DNA of 64,000 bases, taken from NCBI RefSeq assembly GCF_017894365.1, contig NZ_CP059467.1, positions 372,001 to 436,000 of the forward strand, written 5' to 3'. This DNA is from Aromatoleum bremense (lineage in GTDB: Bacteria; Pseudomonadota; Gammaproteobacteria; Burkholderiales; Rhodocyclaceae). This document shows, in pieces, positions 63,028 to 64,000 of the stretch. The notes under the pieces were generated by a model that worked only from the letters and a program-made list of their open reading frames with translations, was not told where the DNA came from and searched no databases. The translations under genes and the position numbers were made by a program. How positions within the stretch are numbered: position 1 is the first letter of the stretch; every line of letters starts with the position of its first letter.

Positions 63028-64000
63028 TCGCCCCCTCCCACGCGGCTGAACGCAAGCTTGCGCAGGGCGTAACCGGTGGCGAGCAGCGCGTCGGTGGCCT
63101 GTTCGAGGGCGGCAGCGAAATCGGTGCTCAAATTCAAAGTCGCCGCGTCGGAGACGTGCTCCGACAACGTGCGCCGCACATCTCGCAGCAGAATGTCGCA
63201 CTGGCGTTCGGCATTGAGCACGCGCCACGACGCCGCGACGAATTCCTCGTGATCCACTCCGCCGCTCTCCTCGCCGAACGCGCGTGCGATGGCGAGCGCC
63301 TTGACGTGATCCTGCGTGGCCGTGAGAACCGCGTCGGCCAGCAGCTGCATTACCTGGTGCACCTCACCCCGCCAACCCTGGTGATGGTCGGCGGCAATCA
63401 GCGACAGCAGGAAAGCCGCCTCCTCGAGGGCATCGGCGACATCATCAGCCCCCTCGATCAACCGGGTGAATGGCAACCAGCGCGGGTGCCGCTCCGCCCG
63501 CGCGCGCGAATGCACCACGAGGAGGTCGGCCTGACGCTCCCACTCCTTGGCGCGTTCGGCCAGCGCGCGGGCAGCCTCCTTGTCGCTGTCGTGTCCGTGC
63601 GCGAGGGCATCGCGTACGCCCTCGGCAATCGCATGGCAGTACGCCGCATGTTCGGTCAATAGATCGAACTCGTCGCGGTGCTGCCGCATGTGGCGCACCA
63701 ACAGCAGTCTCGTTTCGTCTGCGATCAGCGCGATCGGCTGATGCCGCTGTATCGCCTGGCTCGACAGCACCAGCACCTCGACGAGGAACTCCTTTGCCTG
63801 GGCCGGCCCCATCACTTGGTCGAGGCGGTCGCCGATGTGGAAGTAGTCCGCGCCGAGCGCCTGCATCGCGCCGTAGATCAGTCGTTCGCCACCGCCCGCG
63901 AGCCAGGCCATGTGGCCCACCTCACGGCGAGCCCCTTCGGCGAGGACGGCGACCGCGTCGACCTTGCTGACGAACTCCACCAGACGCTTGCGGGCACGGT
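63024..64000 (-). CDS. PhoU/DUF47-like helical protein (runs off the right edge)
   Basis: At least 318 residues of an all-helical protein (SEHVSDAATLNLSTDFAAALEQATDAL; LIEGADDVADALEEAAFLL) of the DUF47/PhoU-like type that accompanies Pit phosphate transporters. Its repeated (E/D)xxxDxxD-like helices (RLIEGADDVADALEEA) probably bind metal. The frame stays open to the window edge (RARKRLVEFVSKV), so the true start is probably beyond 64000. It overlaps the PPDK-like gene by 4 bases, so the two are made together; the functional link is unclear. Confidence 0.75.
   Translation of the reverse strand, partial: RARKRLVEFVSKVDAVAVLAEGARREVGHMAWLAGGGERLIYGAMQALGADYFHIGDRLDQVMGPAQAKEFLVEVLVLSSQAIQRHQPIALIADETRLLLVRHMRQHRDEFDLLTEHAAYCHAIAEGVRDALAHGHDSDKEAARALAERAKEWERQADLLVVHSRARAERHPRWLPFTRLIEGADDVADALEEAAFLLSLIAADHHQGWRGEVHQVMQLLADAVLTATQDHVKALAIARAFGEESGGVDHEEFVAASWRVLNAERQCDILLRDVRRTLSEHVSDAATLNLSTDFAAALEQATDALLATGYALRKLAFSRVGGGE

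Overview
High-GC chromosomal DNA, about 64 kb, from a betaproteobacterium of the Rhodocyclales, most likely Aromatoleum/Azoarcus (A. aromaticum-like). The assignment rests on gene content: an anaerobic phenylacetyl-CoA/phenylglyoxylate pad operon beside a p-cresol methylhydroxylase cluster with its own two-component system, among ordinary betaproteobacterial housekeeping genes. No rRNA, tRNA, CRISPR array or intact insertion sequence was seen.

Layout. 1-14.2 kb: housekeeping genes (ABC permease end, M20 amidohydrolase, gdhA, then a coupled run pilZ-holB-tmk-mltG with tatD, ygfZ, tadA, an L,D-transpeptidase, and an HD-GYP/histidine-kinase pair). 14.2-28.3 kb: one minus-strand operon fdhD-padBCD-padEFGHI-padJ, followed by an acyl-CoA-synthetase-like protein and a hotdog thioesterase. 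Together these would activate phenylacetate to its CoA thioester, oxidise it to phenylglyoxylate and convert that to benzoyl-CoA. A divergent PaaX-family regulator sits upstream, with an inverted repeat overlapping a good sigma70 promoter.

28.6-46 kb: a small ferredoxin and divergent MarR regulator; the pchC-pchX-pchF-pchA p-cresol operon with a sigma54 -24/-12 promoter and a far-upstream palindrome; a disturbed 3.2-kb stretch flanked by direct copies of part of the regulator gene (PEP-CTERM protein, an unknown membrane protein); then pcrR (carrying an in-frame stop), pcrS, an aryl-CoA ligase and a TRAP transporter. This set would take up an aromatic acid, oxidise p-cresol to 4-hydroxybenzoate and make its CoA thioester.

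46-48.8 kb: a tungsten-type aldehyde oxidoreductase fused at its C-terminus to a MoaD-like domain ending in Gly-Gly. Its promoter carries a perfect 20-bp palindrome that recurs with one mismatched pair between the ferredoxin and MarR genes, and more weakly before the TRAP operon. This suggests an undescribed MarR regulon joining aldehyde oxidation, its electron acceptor and aromatic uptake. 48.9-64 kb: mixed genes (BON protein, LysR and NAD(P)-binding pair, S4 protein, thioredoxin, TonB receptor, thioesterase, diguanylate cyclase, radical SAM, pyruvyltransferase, arsenate reductase, PPDK-like and PhoU-like pair), with a 79-bp dispersed repeat and a GH3 glycosidase fragment.

All family assignments come from reading translated sequence; no database search was run.
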